Shown: positions 38,594 through 47,855, numbered from the stretch's first letter. The stretch: 64,000 nt of DNA from an uncultured Luteimonas sp. (GCA_934541015.1 CAKTDC010000003.1:1-64000); one strand, 5' to 3'. Notes: generated by a model from the letters alone, not told the origin. Numbers and translations: made by a program.

Positions 38594-40055
38594 GCAACAC
38601 CATACCCCCAGCCGCAAGCTGTCCCTCAAGCGCGGCGAGGAAAAGACCACCGAGACCCCGCGCCTCGAAGAGCGCCTGCACAAGGTCCTGGCGCAGGCCG
38701 GGCTCGGCTCGCGCCGTGCGCTCGAACAGCGCATCGCCGACGGCCTGGTCAAGGTCAACGGCGAGACCGCGCAGACCGGCATGTCGGTCCGCGGCGGCGA
38801 CCGCATCGACATCGACGGCAAGAGCTTCGTCGCCAGCGCGCTGACCGAACCGGCGCGCGTGCTGATGTACAACAAGCCCGAAGGCGAGGTCACCACGCGC
38901 GAGGATCCCGAGGGCCGCCCGACGATCTTCGAAGCGCTGCCGGCGCTGAAGGGCGCGCGCTGGATCGCGATCGGGCGCCTCGACCTCAACACCACCGGCC
39001 TGCTGCTGCTGACCACCGACGGCGAGCTGGCCAACGCGATGATGCATCCCTCGCACGAGGTCGAGCGCGAGTACGTGGTCCGCGTGCGCGCGCCCGAGGG
39101 CGAGGAGACGGTATCGGACAAGCTCGTCGACCGCCTGCGCCGCGGCGTTGCGCTGGACGACGGCCCGGCGAGGTTCGACGAGATCGAACGCATCGGCGGC
39201 ACCGACTCGCACGACTGGTTCCGCGTGCTGCTCAAGGAAGGCCGCAACCGCGAAGTCCGCCGCCTGTGGGAATCGCAGGGCTGCCAGGTCAGCCGCCTCA
39301 AGCGCGTGCGCTACGGCAAGGTCGGCCTGCCGCAGCCGCTGCTGCGCGGACAGTCGCAGGAGCTTCCGGCCGCGCAGGTCGAAACCCTGCGCCGCGAGCT
39401 GGGCCTGGAGGAAGGCCCGCCGCCGGCCCTGACCCTGCTGCCGGTGATCGGCCAGCGCCGGGCCGCGAAGGCCACCGTGCAGGTCTCTGGCGAGTCGCGC
39501 GGCAAAGCCTACGTCAACGGCCACAACACCGCCGACGAGGGCCGCGAACTGCGCCGCTTCGACCACGTCCGCGAGGATCGCGGCCGCCGCGGCAACCGCA
39601 AGCCGTCCGGCGGACTGACCGTGAGCGGCGAGCAGGCGGCGAACCAGTCGCAGAAGCCGTTCAAGCAGCGCAAGCACAAGGGTCCCAAGCCCCTGCCCGA
39701 CGGCAATCCGGCCGCGTTCCGCACCTGGTATGTCCCCGACGGCGTCGAGACTGGCCCCAGCGGCCACCGCAACGCCGACGGCCGCGGGCCGCGCAAGCCC
39801 GGCGGCGGTCGCGGAAAGCCAGGCTCCGGCGGCAGGCAGGGCGCCGGGGGACAGCAGGGACAGAGCCGCGGCCAGGCGCCCCGCCCCTACGGCCACCCTG
39901 ACAGCGCGCCGATGTTCCCCTCCGACCACGCTTCACCGGGCCACCATCCCTACGGCCGCCCGCGTGGCCCGAAGCCGGCGGGCAACCGGCCCGGTGGCCC
40001 GCGCGGCCCGCGTTCCGGCGGAAACCGCGGCCCGCGCGGCAATCGCGGCCAGTAG
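38586..40055 (+). CDS. rluB: 23S rRNA pseudouridine synthase RluB
   Basis: Makes a pseudouridine (position 2605 in E. coli) in 23S rRNA. 489 residues. It has an N-terminal S4 domain (RLHKVLAQAGLGSRRALEQRI, VKVNGE) and the catalytic RluB/E core with the Asp in GRLDLNTTGLLLLTTDGEL. EGRNREVRRLWESQG and VSRLKRVRYG follow. The C-terminal 200 residues are a basic Gly/Pro/Arg/Asn-rich tail, likely RNA-binding and disordered, longer than in E. coli. The start at 38586 overlaps the scpB end. Confidence 0.94.
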   Translation: MTEQHHTPSRKLSLKRGEEKTTETPRLEERLHKVLAQAGLGSRRALEQRIADGLVKVNGETAQTGMSVRGGDRIDIDGKSFVASALTEPARVLMYNKPEGEVTTREDPEGRPTIFEALPALKGARWIAIGRLDLNTTGLLLLTTDGELANAMMHPSHEVEREYVVRVRAPEGEETVSDKLVDRLRRGVALDDGPARFDEIERIGGTDSHDWFRVLLKEGRNREVRRLWESQGCQVSRLKRVRYGKVGLPQPLLRGQSQELPAAQVETLRRELGLEEGPPPALTLLPVIGQRRAAKATVQVSGESRGKAYVNGHNTADEGRELRRFDHVREDRGRRGNRKPSGGLTVSGEQAANQSQKPFKQRKHKGPKPLPDGNPAAFRTWYVPDGVETGPSGHRNADGRGPRKPGGGRGKPGSGGRQGAGGQQGQSRGQAPRPYGHPDSAPMFPSDHASPGHHPYGRPRGPKPAGNRPGGPRGPRSGGNRGPRGNRGQ

Positions 40056-40303
40056 CCCGCTCCCCGTCGCTCCGGCACCATCCGTCCCCACCTCACCACG
40101 CAGGCGGGGAAGCTCGGATCGGGGACAAGTGGCAGCGTCGCCCCCTCCGCCGCTGCGCGGGGACTTCCCCCGCAAGCAGGGGAAGGAACGGCGCCCAGAC
40201 GCTGCGGATCGACCGCTTCACCGTCACTTCACCGCCCTGCCATCGACAGCACAAGCCGCCCGCCGATGATCCGTCCAGGCATCGTGGCCCGGAGCGCAGT
40301 GGA

Positions 40304-41407
40304 ATGAACGATGGTGGCGGCAGCCAGTGGGATCTGGTGATCGTCGGCGCCAGTTTCGCCGGGGTGGCCTGCGCGCTGGCGGCGCGCGAAGCCGGGCTGC
40401 GGGTCTGCGTGCTCGAACGCAAGCGCGACCCCGGCATCAAGCTGCACACCACCGGGATCATCGTGTGCGAGGCCGCGCAGACCGGCCTGCTGTCGCGGAT
40501 TCCGTCGCAACTCGTCCATCGCGTGCCCGGCGTGCGGCTGTATTCGCCGGATTTGCGCAGCATCGCGCTGCGATCGGCCGGCGACTACTTCCTGACCACC
40601 GACACGCCGGAACTCATGCGCTGGCTCGCGGCGCAGCTGATCGGGCAAGGCGTGGACCTGCGCCTGATGCAGTCGTTCACCGACGCCGAGCGTGTCGGCG
40701 AAAGCTGGCGCGTGCACGGGCTGGGAACGACCCGCTTCCTGGTCGGCGCCGACGGCGCCAAGTCGCGGGTCGCCATGCGCATCGGACTTGGACGCACCCG
40801 CGAATTCCTCTACGGCGTCGAACACGAGTTCCACGGCGCGCAGCTGCGCGAACCCGACGCCCTGCACTGCTTCATCACCCGCCGCCTCGCGCCCGGCTAC
40901 ATCGGCTGGGCCACGCAGAACCCGACCGGCGTGCAGTTCGGCCTCGCCTTCCGCCACCGCCCCGACCGCACCGGAGTGCCCGACATCGACGGCCTGTTCC
41001 AGCGCGTCGCGCCGCTGCTCGGCCTCGACGCGCGCCGCCCCGACGCGACCCGCGCCGGCCTGATCCCCTGCGGCGGCCCGGTCTTGCCCCTCGCCGCACC
41101 CGGCGTGATCCTCACCGGCGACGCCGCCGGCATCGTCTCCCCGGTCACCGCCGGCGGCATCCACTCGGCCTGGAAGCACGGCGACGCCGTCGGCCGCGCC
41201 ATCGCCGCCCACCTCCTGCACGACGGCCCATCGCCCGAACGCGAAGCCGAACGCGCCGCCCCGCGCTTCCGCACCAAACGCCTGCTGCGCACCGCCTTCG
41301 ACCGCCTGCAGATGGACTGGCCCTTCGACCTGCTGCTGCGCACGCCGATGTTGCGATGGATGGCAAGCCGGATCTATTTCAGCCGCGGCCGCGACACCTC
41401 AGGCTGA
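40304..41407 (+). CDS. FAD-dependent oxidoreductase (geranylgeranyl reductase-like)
   Basis: A 367-residue flavoprotein with an N-terminal dinucleotide-binding motif (DLVIVGASFAGVACALAAREAG, ending in the acidic LERK), RFLVGADGAKSR in the middle and the second FAD motif PGVILTGDAAGIVSPVTAGGI. This pattern matches the geranylgeranyl-reductase/p-hydroxybenzoate hydroxylase superfamily. The substrate cannot be told; lipid or isoprenoid double bonds are typical for the nearest family. The 3' end overlaps the convergent amidase gene by nine bases. The 248-bp gap before it, after rluB, contains a short hairpin (TTCCCC/GGGGAA at 40165-40184) and no gene. Confidence 0.85.
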   Translation: MNDGGGSQWDLVIVGASFAGVACALAAREAGLRVCVLERKRDPGIKLHTTGIIVCEAAQTGLLSRIPSQLVHRVPGVRLYSPDLRSIALRSAGDYFLTTDTPELMRWLAAQLIGQGVDLRLMQSFTDAERVGESWRVHGLGTTRFLVGADGAKSRVAMRIGLGRTREFLYGVEHEFHGAQLREPDALHCFITRRLAPGYIGWATQNPTGVQFGLAFRHRPDRTGVPDIDGLFQRVAPLLGLDARRPDATRAGLIPCGGPVLPLAAPGVILTGDAAGIVSPVTAGGIHSAWKHGDAVGRAIAAHLLHDGPSPEREAERAAPRFRTKRLLRTAFDRLQMDWPFDLLLRTPMLRWMASRIYFSRGRDTSG

Positions 41408-42211
41408 CGGCAGGCCCTCCAGCGCGAACCCGTCGCCATCGAGCATCGCCGGGAACCGCGCGCGGTGCGCGGCCAGCTCCTGCGCCTGCAGGGTCGTGGT
41501 GGCCACCACTTCCTGGTCGGTACATTCGCTCAACGGCTGGCCGAGGAAGTCGATCACGGCGCTGTCGCCGGAATAGTCCAGGCCGTTGCCGTCGCTGCCG
41601 ACGCGGTTGAGGCCGGCGACGTAGCACAGGTTCTCGATGGCACGGGCGCGCAGCAGGGTCTTCCAGGCGTAGGCACGCGGCGAGGGCCAGTTGGCCACGT
41701 AGATCAGCAGGTCGTAGTCGAGTCGATCGGGCCGCTCGACGCTGTATCGGTTGCGCGAGAACACCGGAAAGCGCAGGTCGTAGCAGACCAGCGGGCAGAT
41801 GCGCCAGCCCTTCCACTCCACGGTCAGGCGGCGATGACCCGCGGCGTAGCGCTCGTGCTCGCGCGCGTAGCGGAACAGGTGGCGCTTGTCGTAGTGCGCC
41901 AGCGCGCCGTCGGGTGTGGCCCACAGCATGCGGTTGAAGACATCGTCGCCGACGCGCAGCTGCACGCTGCCGCAGACCGCGGCGCCAAGCTGCGCCGCCT
42001 GCTCGCGCACCCAGGCGACGGTGGCGCCGTCCATGGTCTCGGCCTGCTCCAGGGCGTCGTTGGAGAAGCCGCTGGTAAAGGTTTCCGGCAGCAGCACGAC
42101 ATCGGTGATGCCGCGCAGCGGAGCGATCAGTCCGCCGTAGTACTCGCGGTTGGCGGCGGGGTCGTGCCAGAGCGTGTCGCCCTGGACCAGGGAGATGCGG
42201 AGGTTGTCCAT
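41399..42211 (-). CDS. Carbon-nitrogen hydrolase, probable omega-amidase (YafV/NIT2 type)
   Basis: A 270-residue nitrilase-superfamily enzyme with the Glu-Lys-Cys triad at E43 (LPETFTSGFS), K109 (HYDKRHLF) and C143 (PLVCYDLRFP). These flanking sequences fit YafV/NIT2 omega-amidases, which hydrolyse alpha-ketoglutaramate or alpha-ketosuccinamate after glutamine or asparagine transamination. The neighbouring transaminase at 42899-44044 would make such products, so the pair forms a known metabolic couple. The start at 42211 (MDNLRISLVQGDTLW) is the family N-terminus; the frame stays open upstream into repeat DNA. Confidence 0.9.
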   Translation of the reverse strand: MDNLRISLVQGDTLWHDPAANREYYGGLIAPLRGITDVVLLPETFTSGFSNDALEQAETMDGATVAWVREQAAQLGAAVCGSVQLRVGDDVFNRMLWATPDGALAHYDKRHLFRYAREHERYAAGHRRLTVEWKGWRICPLVCYDLRFPVFSRNRYSVERPDRLDYDLLIYVANWPSPRAYAWKTLLRARAIENLCYVAGLNRVGSDGNGLDYSGDSAVIDFLGQPLSECTDQEVVATTTLQAQELAAHRARFPAMLDGDGFALEGLPSA

Positions 42212-42318
42212 GCAGGGAACGGGAGCTGGAGGGAGACAGGGAGCGTACCCGGGGCGGTTGGGTTTCTCCATCGCTGGCAGAGTGCCGGGCTGCACGCCGG
42301 ACGCCCGATGGCCGTTCT

Positions 42319-42332
42319 CCGGCGAACGCCGG
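42319..42332. repeat. REP-like hairpin upstream of the amidase gene
   Basis: CCGGCGAACGCCGG is a perfect 6-bp stem with AA loop, followed by AATCCA. It is a member of the dispersed 'gccgg..ggatcca' type seen also at 42467-42482, 57346-57370, 60078-60110 and 62115-62150. Confidence 0.6.
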
Positions 42333-42466
42333 AATCCACTTCGCAGTGGCTCCGGCGATGGACGTCCAACGTCCGAATGGAGTCCGCGTAGAGCCATTAC
42401 GCGGTGGCGCATCGTCCACGGCCGACGATGAGCGGCGCACGTCAAACAGCGAACGTCAAAATGGAT

Positions 42467-42482
42467 CCCGGCGTTCGCCGGG
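42467..42482. repeat. REP-like hairpin at the edge of the tandem array
   Basis: CCCGGCGTTCGCCGGG is a 7-bp stem with TT loop, preceded by GGATC. It abuts the first unit of the 44/45-bp tandem array (42480 on). Confidence 0.6.
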
Positions 42483-42866
42483 ACGACGGCATTGATATCG
42501 CGGCTGCCGGTCACTCGTCCCACGGGATGATGGCATTGATGTCGCGGCTGCCGGTCACTTCGGCCCACGGGATGACGGCATTGATGTCCCGGCAGCCGGT
42601 CGCTCGTCCCCCGGGATGACGGCATTGATGTCCCGGCTGCCGGTCACCTCGGCCACCGGGATCACGGCATTGATGTCCCGGCTGCCGGTCACTCGTCCCA
42701 CGGGATGACGGCATTGATATCGCGGCTGCCGGTCACTCGTCCCACGGGATGACGGCATTGATGTCGCGGCTGCCGGTCACTTCGGCCCACGGGATGACGG
42801 CATTGATGTCCCGGCAGCCGGTCGCCTCGGCCCCAGGGATGACGGAATTGATGTCCCGGGAGCCGG
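42480..42866. repeat. Tandem array of about nine 44/45-bp units
   Basis: Eight full units and one partial unit of GGGATGACGGCATTGATGTC followed by CCGGCTGCCGGTCACTCGTC-CCAC or close variants. Unit starts fall at about 42480, 42524, 42569, 42613, 42658, 42702, 42746, 42791 and 42836. Units are 44 or 45 bp long. The difference comes from the end of the unit (TCGTCCCAC versus TTCGGCCCAC). Units 6-8 repeat the order of variants of units 1-3, which suggests a larger duplication. There are no unique spacers, so it is not a CRISPR array. It lies between the aminotransferase and amidase genes. Confidence 0.93.
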
Positions 42867-42898
42867 GGATGGCCCGGGGCCGGGCGACCGGCAGCCGG

Positions 42899-44044
42899 CT
42901 ACAGCATCCGCAGCCGCTCGATCGCCGCGTCCAGCGTCGCCTCGTTCTTGGCGAAGCACAGCCGCGCCAGCCGCTGCCCCGGCGGCGGCGAGGCGTAGAA
43001 CGGCGACAGCGGGATTGCCGCCACGCCCTTGTCCACCGTCAGCCAGCGGCAGAAGGCGGCATCGTCGAGGTCGCTGATCGCCGAGTAGTCCACCAGCTGG
43101 AAATAGCCGCCGGCCACCGGCAGTGGCCGCAGCTTCGTCTCCAGCAGCTGCTGGCGGAAGCGGTCGCGCTTGGCCTGGTAGAAGGCGCCAAGCTCCTCGT
43201 AGTGCCCGGGCTCGTGCTCCAGCATCGCCGCAAAGGCGTGCTGCGCCGGGTTGAAGCTGCAGAACACGTTGTACTGGTGCACCTTGCGGAACTCCACCGA
43301 CAGCGCCGGCGGCGCAATGCAGTAGCCGAGCTTCCAGCCGGTGCAGTGGTAGGTCTTGCCGAAGCTCGACACCACGAAGGCGCGCTCGCGCAGCGCCGGC
43401 CAGCGCAGCGCCGACTCGTGGCGGGCGCCGTCGAACACGATGTGCTCGTAGACCTCGTCCGAAAGCAGGAAGATGCCGGTGCCGTCGAGAATCGCCTCCA
43501 CTTCGCGCATGTCGTCGGCCGAGAGCGTTGCGCCGGAAGGATTGTGCGGGCTGTTGATGACCAGCATGCGGGTGCGCGGGGTGACCGCATCGCGCACGCG
43601 CTGCCAGTCGGGCGCGAAGGTCTCCGGGTCCAGCGGCACGTGCACCGCCGTCGCGCCGGCCAGGTCGATCGCCGGCTCGTAGCTGTCGTAGCAGGGATCG
43701 AGCACGATGACCTCGTCGCCGGCGCGGACCACGGCGTGGACCGCGTTGAAGATCGCTTCGGTGGCGCCGCTGGTCACCGTCACCTCGCTGTCGGCGTCGG
43801 GACGATGGCCGTAGACGCGCGCGGTCTTGGCCGCGATCGCCTGGCGCAGCGCCGGCACGCCGGTCATTGGCGCGTACTGGTTGTGGCCGGCGCGCATCGC
43901 CTCCGCCAGCGCTTCGATCAGCCGCCCGGGCACCGGGAAATCGGGAAACCCCTGGCCGAGGTTGACCGCGCCGTGCTCGGCGGCAAGCTGCGACATCACC
44001 GTGAAGATCGTGGTGCCGACCCTGGGCAACTTGCTGTCGATCAT
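42899..44044 (-). CDS. PLP-dependent aminotransferase (YbdL/KAT-like)
   Basis: A 381-residue class I/II aminotransferase. The N-terminal TTIFTVMSQLAAEHGAVNLGQGFPDFPVP matches methionine/glutamine transaminases of the YbdL and kynurenine aminotransferase group. NSPHNPSGATLS and the PLP lysine in SSFGKTYHCTGWKLGYCIAP follow. With the omega-amidase downstream it probably transaminates a keto acid such as 2-keto-4-methylthiobutyrate, using glutamine or another amino acid. The exact substrate is inferred. The 44/45-bp array begins 33 bp after its stop codon. Confidence 0.92.
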   Translation of the reverse strand: MIDSKLPRVGTTIFTVMSQLAAEHGAVNLGQGFPDFPVPGRLIEALAEAMRAGHNQYAPMTGVPALRQAIAAKTARVYGHRPDADSEVTVTSGATEAIFNAVHAVVRAGDEVIVLDPCYDSYEPAIDLAGATAVHVPLDPETFAPDWQRVRDAVTPRTRMLVINSPHNPSGATLSADDMREVEAILDGTGIFLLSDEVYEHIVFDGARHESALRWPALRERAFVVSSFGKTYHCTGWKLGYCIAPPALSVEFRKVHQYNVFCSFNPAQHAFAAMLEHEPGHYEELGAFYQAKRDRFRQQLLETKLRPLPVAGGYFQLVDYSAISDLDDAAFCRWLTVDKGVAAIPLSPFYASPPPGQRLARLCFAKNEATLDAAIERLRML

Positions 44045-44114
44045 CCTGGTTCCTGCTCCGTGGCCAGCGCTGGGGGGACCGGCAGTTTACGTTCAGGCCC
44101 GGATCGGTTAAACC

Positions 44115-44606
44115 ATGTCGATGCAAACGCATCCATCCCCTCCGGACGATGCGCGCGTGGCCGAACTCGCGCACGCCTATCTGGACGCGGAGTATCGCTG
44201 GCTGCATCACGGCAGCTGGCCCGAACTCCGGATCGCGCAGCCCGCGCCGGAACTGGAACGCAGCTTCCCGGACCTGGCCTCGTTCGGCCTGCTCTCGGCC
44301 TGGAACCCGATGTCCTGCACGCGCGACGATGACACCAACCGCCACCAGGACGACCTGCTGCACCAGGCGCTGGCCGACGCCGGACACCTGCTGTCGCCCG
44401 CCTTCTCGTCGGCCCGCAACCGCACCTGGCGCGAACCGGGCTGGCTGGTGCACGGCATGGACACGGACCGGTTCGATGCGCTGGCCCGCCGCTTCGGCCA
44501 GCTCGGCACGCTGTGGTGGAACCGGGGCGAACCGGTGCAGCTGCGCATGGACGCCCGCCGCCCGGCCGGGTTCGCGGACGCGGCGCACGTGCATTGGCTA
44601 AGATGA
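44115..44606 (+). CDS. DUF3293 domain-containing protein
   Basis: A 163-residue soluble protein, conserved but of unknown function. It matches my memory of DUF3293 proteins: [35 protein letters not shown] and [20 protein letters not shown]. The start could be either of two nearby ATGs (44115, 44121). It lies 34 bp before ccmA in the same direction. A TTAAAC sequence just before the start might be a -10 element. Confidence 0.85.
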   Translation: MSMQTHPSPPDDARVAELAHAYLDAEYRWLHHGSWPELRIAQPAPELERSFPDLASFGLLSAWNPMSCTRDDDTNRHQDDLLHQALADAGHLLSPAFSSARNRTWREPGWLVHGMDTDRFDALARRFGQLGTLWWNRGEPVQLRMDARRPAGFADAAHVHWLR

Positions 44607-44640
44607 GCGCCGGGCCGCCTCCGCGGCCGTCGCCTCGTCC

Positions 44641-45294
44641 ATGCCCGATCCATCCGACCCTTCGCCCGCGCTGTTGACCGTCCGCGGATGCACCTTCGCG
44701 CGCAACGACGTGCCGGTGTTCGGCCCGCTGGATTTCGAGGTGGCGCCGGGCGAGGCGCTGCTGGTCCAGGGCGGAAACGGCGCTGGCAAGACCTCGCTGC
44801 TGCGGGTGCTCGCCGGCCTGCTGCGCGCCGATTCCGGCCGGATCCTGGTGTCCGGGCGGCCGGCGGGAGACGCCTCGCTGGTCGGCACCGCCGTGTATCT
44901 GGGCCATCTGCCGGGGCTGAAGGGCGATCTTTCCGTGCTGGAGAACCTGCAGTACCTGTGCGGCCTGCAGGGCCCGCGCGACGATGCGACGATCCTCGAC
45001 GCGCTGGCCGCCGTGGGCCTGGGGGGATTCGAGGATGCGCCGGTGCGCACGCTGTCGGCCGGCCAGCGCAAGCGCGTATCGCTGGCCCGGGTGTGGCTGT
45101 CCCCGGCGCCGCTGTGGCTGCTCGACGAACCCTACGCCAACCTCGACCTGCAGGGCATCGACCTGGTCAACCGCATGGTCCGCGCGCACCTGGACGAGGG
45201 CGGCGCGGCGCTGGTGACCACGCACGGCGCCTATGCCGCGCCGCCGGTGCGCACCCGCCTGCTGACGCTCGACGCGCGGCCGCTGGAGGGCTGA
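44641..45294 (+). CDS. ccmA: Heme exporter ATP-binding protein CcmA
   Basis: ABC ATPase of the system I cytochrome c maturation machinery, which drives release of heme-bound CcmE. 217 residues with Walker A ([18 protein letters not shown]), signature ([16 protein letters not shown]) and Walker B ([15 protein letters not shown]). The short length and the [14 protein letters not shown] segment are typical of CcmA. ccmB follows after seven bases, but the rest of the ccm cluster does not begin until 51904. Confidence 0.95.
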   Translation: MPDPSDPSPALLTVRGCTFARNDVPVFGPLDFEVAPGEALLVQGGNGAGKTSLLRVLAGLLRADSGRILVSGRPAGDASLVGTAVYLGHLPGLKGDLSVLENLQYLCGLQGPRDDATILDALAAVGLGGFEDAPVRTLSAGQRKRVSLARVWLSPAPLWLLDEPYANLDLQGIDLVNRMVRAHLDEGGAALVTTHGAYAAPPVRTRLLTLDARPLEG

Positions 45295-45301
45295 AGGCGG
45301 C

Positions 45302-45991
45302 ATGGAGACCCCCTCGACAAGCGCACTGGGCGCCGCCGGCGCCCTGGTCCGGCGCGACCTGCGGCTGCTGCTGCGCCGGCGCGGCGACGCGCTGCAGCCG
45401 GCGCTGTTCGCGGTGCTGGTGGTGGTGCTGTTCGCCTTCGCCCTGGGCAGCGAACGCGCCCTGCTGGCGCGGGTCGCGCCCGGCGTGATCTGGGTGGCGG
45501 CGCTGCTGTCGGGCCTGCTGTCGCTGGACTCGATGTTCCGCGGCGACGCCGAGGACGGTTCGCTGGAGCAGTGGCGGCTGGCGCCGGTGCCCCTGCCCTG
45601 GCTGGTGCTGGTGCGCACGCTGACCCACTGGCTGACCACGGCCCTGCCGCTGCTGCTGATCGCCCCGCTGCTGGCCGAGCTGCTCTACCTGCCGCGCACG
45701 CTGTGGCCTGTACTGCTGGCCACCCTGGCCGTGGGCACGCCGCTGCTGAGCCTGCTCGGCGCGGTGGTGGCGGCGCTGACGGTCGGCATGCGCCGCGCCG
45801 GGGTGCTGCTGGCGCTGCTGGCGCTGCCGCTGTACCTGCCGGTGCTGGTGTTCGGCGCCGGCGGCGTGGCCGCGGCGGCGCAGGGCCACGACGCCAGCGG
45901 CGGCCTGCTGCTGCTGGGCGCCGGCCTGCTGCTGGCGCTGGTGCTGGCGCCGGTGGCGGCGGCAACGGCGATACGGATCGCAATGACATGA
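45302..45991 (+). CDS. ccmB: Heme exporter membrane protein CcmB
   Basis: Six-helix inner-membrane partner of CcmA, 229 residues. It has AGALVRRDLRLLLRRRGDALQPALF at the N-terminus and VAPGVIWVAALLSGLLSLDSMFRGDAEDGSLEQWRLAP, the conserved family core. It ends with ATAIRIAM. In most system I clusters ccmC follows directly; here a TetR gene starts 22 bp later. Confidence 0.94.
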   Translation: METPSTSALGAAGALVRRDLRLLLRRRGDALQPALFAVLVVVLFAFALGSERALLARVAPGVIWVAALLSGLLSLDSMFRGDAEDGSLEQWRLAPVPLPWLVLVRTLTHWLTTALPLLLIAPLLAELLYLPRTLWPVLLATLAVGTPLLSLLGAVVAALTVGMRRAGVLLALLALPLYLPVLVFGAGGVAAAAQGHDASGGLLLLGAGLLLALVLAPVAAATAIRIAMT

Positions 45992-46013
45992 GCCGCAGTC
46001 GAGGATGCCGGCC

Positions 46014-46679
46014 ATGGTGAAGAAGACAACTCCCCCACCGCCGCCGCCCGGGCGCCAGAACCGACGCCTGAAACCCAGCGGCCGAGCCAGGGAGCGCATC
46101 GACTGCTTCCTTGAAGCTGCAATCGCGGTGCTTCTGGAAAAGGGCTACCGCAACACCCGCCTGACCGACATCGTCGCCATCACCGGCGGCTCGCTGTCCA
46201 CGCTGTACCCCGCATATGGCGACAAGGAAGGCCTGGTGCACGCGATCATGGAACGCAGCATCCGCTCCTTCGGCGAAGGCCTTGACATCCTCGACCAGCC
46301 CGAGGTCGCCCCGGCCGAGGCGCTTCCCGCGGCCGCCGAGCGCCTGGCGGTGGAGATGCTCACGCCGGAGCGGACCGTCAGCCACCGCATCGTCATCGGC
46401 GAGGGCCTGGCCTTCCCGGAGTTGCGCGACTGGTTCTTCGAGCACGGGGTGGAGCCGGCGCACCTGCGCCTGGAAGAATATTTCGCGCGTCAGGCCGCAG
46501 CCGGGGTGCTGGTGGTCGAGTCCGCCGAGGCAGCGGCGAACCAGTTCTACATGGCTGCGTTCGGGAGCACGATCCTCCGGACCGTCAGCGGCAAGCTCAG
46601 CATGGCCGATGCACCGAAGGTGCGCGCCGACGCCCGTGAGGCCGCCCTGGTCTTCCTCCGCGGTGCCCTCCCGCGATAA
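46014..46679 (+). CDS. TetR-family transcriptional regulator
   Basis: About 221 residues. The N-terminal domain has LEAAIAVLLEKGYRNTRLTDIVAITGGSLSTLYPAYGDKEGL, a clear TetR helix-turn-helix. The effector domain is typical of TetR_C but its ligand is unknown. The first 20 residues are Pro/Lys/Arg-rich. An ATG at 46005 is in frame but GAGG lies directly against it; the ATG at 46014 has GAGG at a proper spacing. It lies ahead of the decaheme cytochrome gene and is probably its regulator. A small dyad at 46750-46763 may be a binding site. Confidence 0.9.
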   Translation: MVKKTTPPPPPPGRQNRRLKPSGRARERIDCFLEAAIAVLLEKGYRNTRLTDIVAITGGSLSTLYPAYGDKEGLVHAIMERSIRSFGEGLDILDQPEVAPAEALPAAAERLAVEMLTPERTVSHRIVIGEGLAFPELRDWFFEHGVEPAHLRLEEYFARQAAAGVLVVESAEAAANQFYMAAFGSTILRTVSGKLSMADAPKVRADAREAALVFLRGALPR

Positions 46680-46749
46680 TCCCTTGCCTGGCCCACCTCG
46701 CCGCGGCGCAGCTTGACGAAAGCTGAACAACCGGCAATCATCAGTACCC

Positions 46750-46763
46750 GTAACGCCTATTAC
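46750..46763. promoter_or_regulatory. Possible operator upstream of the decaheme cytochrome gene
   Basis: GTAACGCCTATTAC has GTAA/TTAC arms 46 bp before the cytochrome start. A TTGACG that could serve as a -35 box is at about 46714. The dyad is short and the assignment to the TetR protein is a guess. Confidence 0.25.
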
Positions 46764-46808
46764 ACGCCAGCCGATCCCAGATCGGGCCAGCCAACCGGGG
46801 AGAGGGCG

Positions 46809-47855
46809 ATGCGCTATGTGACTGGGAGCCTGCTTGCGGCCGCTGCCGCAGCCCTGCTCGCCGCCGGCCTGCTGACGCCCGTGGCCGCACAGCAGTCGCC
46901 GGCCAGCCGCCTGCCCTCGACCCACTTCGGCAGCGAGCAGCCGGTGTCCGCGCATGGCTTCAGCGCCGCGCCCGGCTTCGCCCACGCGCCGGTCGCGCAC
47001 AACCCCGACAGCCCCGGCGCGCGCATGGTCGGCGAGCCGGTCTGCACTTCCTGCCACTCGCTGGAGACCGGAAACTTCGCCCACACCGTGCACGCCCTGG
47101 GCATGAGCGCGGCACTGGCCGCCAACCCCGGCACCGCCACCTGCGAGTCCTGCCACGGCGGCGGCTCGCGACACATCGAATCCCCGGCCACGCCCGGCTC
47201 GATCATCGCCTTCACCAAGGACGGCGGCACCGGCGTGGAGACCCAGGCCGCGGCCTGCCTGGGCTGCCACTCCGGCGGCCAGCGCGATCACTGGACCGGT
47301 TCGGTGCACCAGCGCAACCAGCTCTCGTGCAGCGACTGCCACAACCCGATGGCGAAGCTGTCCGGAGAAGGCCTGCTCGCCAGGCAGTCGATCAGCGAGA
47401 CCTGCGCCGGCTGCCACCGCGACATCCGCCAGCAGTTCAACCGCCGCTCGCACATGCCCCTGCCCGAGGGCCAGATGAGCTGCGCGGACTGCCACAACCC
47501 GCACGGCACCATCAACGCGACCCTGCTCAAGACCGATACGGTCAACGAGACCTGCTACCAGTGCCACGCCGAGAAGCGCGGCCCGATGCTGTTCGAGCAC
47601 GCCCCGGTACGCGACAGCTGCCTCAACTGCCACACCCCGCACGGCTCGAACCAGCATGCGCTGCTGGTCGCCCCGATGCCCTTCCTGTGCCAGCAGTGCC
47701 ATTCGCACGTGCGCCATCCCAACGACCTGTTCACCCGCACCTCGCAGCCCGGCGGCGGCGCACCCGACGAACGCCTGATGGCGCGAAGCTGCATCAGCTG
47801 CCACTCGCAGGTGCACGGTTCCAACCATCCTTCAGGCCCGCGGCTGCACAAATAG
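46809..47855 (+). CDS. Decaheme c-type cytochrome (MtrA/PioA/DmsE type)
   Basis: Periplasmic multiheme cytochrome that plugs into an outer-membrane barrel to carry electrons across the membrane. 348 residues with a signal peptide (MRYVTGSLLAAAAAALLAAGLLTPVAAQ) and exactly ten CxxCH motifs, at Cys79, 112, 150, 174, 199, 225, 249, 271, 294 and 328. The spacing and length match the MtrA/DmsE family. ATG at 46809 has GGGGAGAGG upstream. Followed after 29 bp by the MtrB-like gene. It must be matured by the Ccm system, whose genes flank it on both sides. Confidence 0.95.
   Translation: MRYVTGSLLAAAAAALLAAGLLTPVAAQQSPASRLPSTHFGSEQPVSAHGFSAAPGFAHAPVAHNPDSPGARMVGEPVCTSCHSLETGNFAHTVHALGMSAALAANPGTATCESCHGGGSRHIESPATPGSIIAFTKDGGTGVETQAAACLGCHSGGQRDHWTGSVHQRNQLSCSDCHNPMAKLSGEGLLARQSISETCAGCHRDIRQQFNRRSHMPLPEGQMSCADCHNPHGTINATLLKTDTVNETCYQCHAEKRGPMLFEHAPVRDSCLNCHTPHGSNQHALLVAPMPFLCQQCHSHVRHPNDLFTRTSQPGGGAPDERLMARSCISCHSQVHGSNHPSGPRLHK

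Noticed and set aside
42399..42866. Short frames in the tandem array reading as repeats of DINAVIPW-type peptides
   Set aside because: The units are 44 or 45 bp, so the frame shifts between units and no long continuous repeat protein results. No start signal is present.
42480..42866. CRISPR array
   Set aside because: Units are contiguous with no unique spacers and no cas genes are nearby.
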